A DNA stretch of 35,165 nt from NCBI GenBank assembly GCA_028287505.1, contig JAQBPN010000105.1, forward strand, positions 1 through 35,165, given 5' to 3'. The number at the start of each line of letters is the position of its first letter. Within the stretch, counting starts at the first letter, position 1. The position numbers and the translations under genes were made by a program. The DNA comes from Fibrobacterota bacterium. Its GTDB lineage: Bacteria > Fibrobacterota > Fibrobacteria > UBA11236. This document shows, piece by piece, positions 33,467-35,165 of this stretch. The notes below the pieces were generated by a model that had not been told where the DNA came from, searched no databases, and saw nothing but the letters and a program-made list of their open reading frames with translations.

Positions 33467-35146
33467 CTATTTCCGGAAAAGCTTGAGGGTACGAAAGCCC
33501 TCTGAGCCGTTCACGGACAAAATGTAGACTCCGGCGGCACGGGCCTCTCCAAAGGTAATTTGTACGGTACCTATTCCCGAGCGGGTGGCCACGGGCTTTC
33601 CCGACAGATTGAAAAGCCGGACAACGAAGGCGCCGGCGCTTTTCACCTCGATGGACAGCTCCCGGCCCGGCAACACATCCACCAGGGGACCCCGGCCGCG
33701 CATGCCTCTGCGATCCTCGGGGATTCCGGTGGTTTCCACCTTCGGGAGCGCGGGACGGCAATCGCCCAGGTAATCGATGCGGACGATGCTGGTCGCATCG
33801 GTTACGGTCCGATAGCCGGCATAGTTGGATACATAGAAGGCGCCATCCGGACCCGCCTGGAAATCCAGGGGCGCCTTCAAAGCGATTTTCGCAAAAACCG
33901 GATCCTGGGCGAGCTTGGTCTTGCCATCGTCGCTTACCGTAACCGCCGTGACCTTGTTCTGGCCGTTGAAATCGGTCACGAACCATTTCCGGTTGAAATG
34001 GGGCGGCATTTTGACGGAGGAGTTCAGTTCGCCGTCGTACCGATAGATAGGACCGGTCATGACGCAGCCGCGGGCGATGGGGAAAACCGGAGCGATTGCC
34101 GGAGGCAAGGTATCCAGGCCTTGGGGATAGCCGGCCCAATTGGTCCCGGCCGGAATGATGGGGCGGGCCGGATCGATACCTGATTTCATCGCCTTGGCGC
34201 CGGAGAAGAACGGATAACCGTAATTGCCGGGGACGGTGGCCAAATCGTATTCTTCGGTTTTGTCGGTCCCGGAGTTGGCTCCGTTAATCGCTTTGCCATC
34301 CATGTCGAAATCGTCCGGTCCCACGTCGCCCCAGGTCGCCCAACGCCGAACCGGATCCAGCGACAAGGAGTATGGATTCCGCGTCCCCATCACGTAGATT
34401 TCCGGCCGGGTCTTCCCCGCCGGATATTTCCCGGCGGGAAAAAGATTGGTGGCCGGACTTGAATAGGTGCCATCCGGATTCGGGTGGATGCGGAGCACCT
34501 TGCCCCGGAGATCATTCGTGTTGGCGGAGCTCCAGACAGGATAGGCGTCCGTGCCGGACATGTCGTTTCCGGTGGTGATCCAGAGATCCCCGTACGCGTC
34601 GAATTGCATGGCCCCGCCCGGATGCTGGCTTCCGATTTTGATGGGGATGCTGAGCACAGCTTTTTCCGAGGCCATATCCAGATGTTCATTTGCCGCGTCA
34701 AGGGCGAATCGCGAAACCCGCCAGCTGGTTTCGCTGGCGCCCTTGAAGGTGTAATACAAGTAGAGCCAGTGATTGGACTTGAAGGCCGGATCCAGGGCTA
34801 TGCCCAGTAGTCCGTCGGATGTTCCGCCGCCGACTGTAGTGACTACCGTGCCCAAAGTCAGCACCTTGTTCTGCCGGGAATCGTACTTGCGAAGGTTTCC
34901 GTAGCGCTCCGTGAAGTAAACGTCGACCTTGCCTTTGGCATCCTCGCCGGGCTTTGCCAAAAGGTCGAAGGCCATTTTCATGGGCTCCGCGATCTTGTCG
35001 ACGGAACGCGAAACCAAGGTCGTGACGCTGAAGTCGGCATCCGTCAAATCCTTGCAGCCCGGCCAGGTCAAAGCCGAATGGGCAACGGTAATCGCGCATC
35101 CGATCGTGAAGAGAATTATTTTCGATTTATTCCGATTGGCGCTCAT
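33467..35146 (-). CDS. Secreted PQQ-type glucose/sorbosone dehydrogenase (2) with sorting domain
   Basis: A 559-residue exported GSDH-family propeller. A signal peptide spans about 1-24. Its core matches soluble glucose dehydrogenases: GLLGIALDPAF, His175 in GSQHPGGAMQFDAYGDLWIT, NTNDLRGKVLRIHPNPDGTY, and Arg256 in VMGTRNPYSLSLDP. The last 75 residues are a clear T9SS-like sorting tail (VVRLFNLSGKPVATRSG; AAGVYILSVNGSEGFRTLKL). ATG at 35146 follows GGGGGGAAC. The promoter lies outside the window. Paired with the lactonase-like gene downstream it could carry out sugar to aldonate conversion; substrate and cofactor are inferred from family. Confidence 0.9.
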   Translation of the reverse strand: MSANRNKSKIILFTIGCAITVAHSALTWPGCKDLTDADFSVTTLVSRSVDKIAEPMKMAFDLLAKPGEDAKGKVDVYFTERYGNLRKYDSRQNKVLTLGTVVTTVGGGTSDGLLGIALDPAFKSNHWLYLYYTFKGASETSWRVSRFALDAANEHLDMASEKAVLSIPIKIGSQHPGGAMQFDAYGDLWITTGNDMSGTDAYPVWSSANTNDLRGKVLRIHPNPDGTYSSPATNLFPAGKYPAGKTRPEIYVMGTRNPYSLSLDPVRRWATWGDVGPDDFDMDGKAINGANSGTDKTEEYDLATVPGNYGYPFFSGAKAMKSGIDPARPIIPAGTNWAGYPQGLDTLPPAIAPVFPIARGCVMTGPIYRYDGELNSSVKMPPHFNRKWFVTDFNGQNKVTAVTVSDDGKTKLAQDPVFAKIALKAPLDFQAGPDGAFYVSNYAGYRTVTDATSIVRIDYLGDCRPALPKVETTGIPEDRRGMRGRGPLVDVLPGRELSIEVKSAGAFVVRLFNLSGKPVATRSGIGTVQITFGEARAAGVYILSVNGSEGFRTLKLFRK

Positions 35147-35165
35147 GTTCCCCCCAAAGATCCCG

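Noticed and set aside
33357-34139. Upstream extension of the lactonase-like gene frame
   Set aside because: It lies inside the dehydrogenase gene, has low-complexity Arg/Gly content, and the signal peptide starts at 33356 with a ribosome site.

Overview
The window is G+C-rich bacterial DNA that most resembles a member of the Fibrobacterota. The strongest hint is the gene at 23378-24235, which looks like a TIGR02147-type regulator, a family known mainly from Fibrobacter. Many secreted proteins carry a short C-terminal domain like the type IX secretion (T9SS) sorting tails used in that phylum, and there are several orphan outer-membrane barrels. No phage genes, transposase, integrase or CRISPR array was found.

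Left part (1-6480): signalling. A 5'-truncated, frame-broken cheW is followed by a chemotaxis receptor, a three-PAS NarL-type histidine kinase and its LuxR-type response regulator. Next come two tandemly duplicated single-domain receivers; the second has lost its phospho-acceptor Asp. A decayed alpha/beta-hydrolase fragment lies between them.

Middle (6480-15100): two secreted proteins of unknown function, then a large lipoprotein gene lying between an intact tRNA-Ala and a 50-bp copy of the same tRNA's 3' end. Then comes the most striking unit, a minus-strand operon with overlapping ends: ECF sigma factor, zinc-finger anti-sigma/DUF4384-like protein, a secreted caspase-like protease fused to an outer-membrane barrel, and two more barrel proteins, the first homologous to the caspase's own barrel.

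Right-centre (15600-25500): a ThuA-like secreted protein, a tandem pair of paralogous outer-membrane proteins, a broken secreted-protein gene, a tandem-malectin protein, and a two-Kazal-domain lipoprotein divergent from the TIGR02147-like regulator. The regulator overlaps a lipoprotein gene, and a MarR-type regulator follows.

Right end (25494-35146, all minus strand): six exported proteins that look like a cell-surface or extracellular sugar/ester oxidation set: two PQQ-type glucose/sorbosone dehydrogenases, an SMP-30/gluconolactonase-like propeller, another propeller protein, a nucleotide pyrophosphatase-like phosphodiesterase and an alpha/beta-hydrolase. Three of the upstream regions share a 16-bp palindrome of the form TTCACA-N2-TGTGAA at similar distances from the start codon, suggesting a common regulator. 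All functions are read from the sequence and from memory of families; no database search was run.
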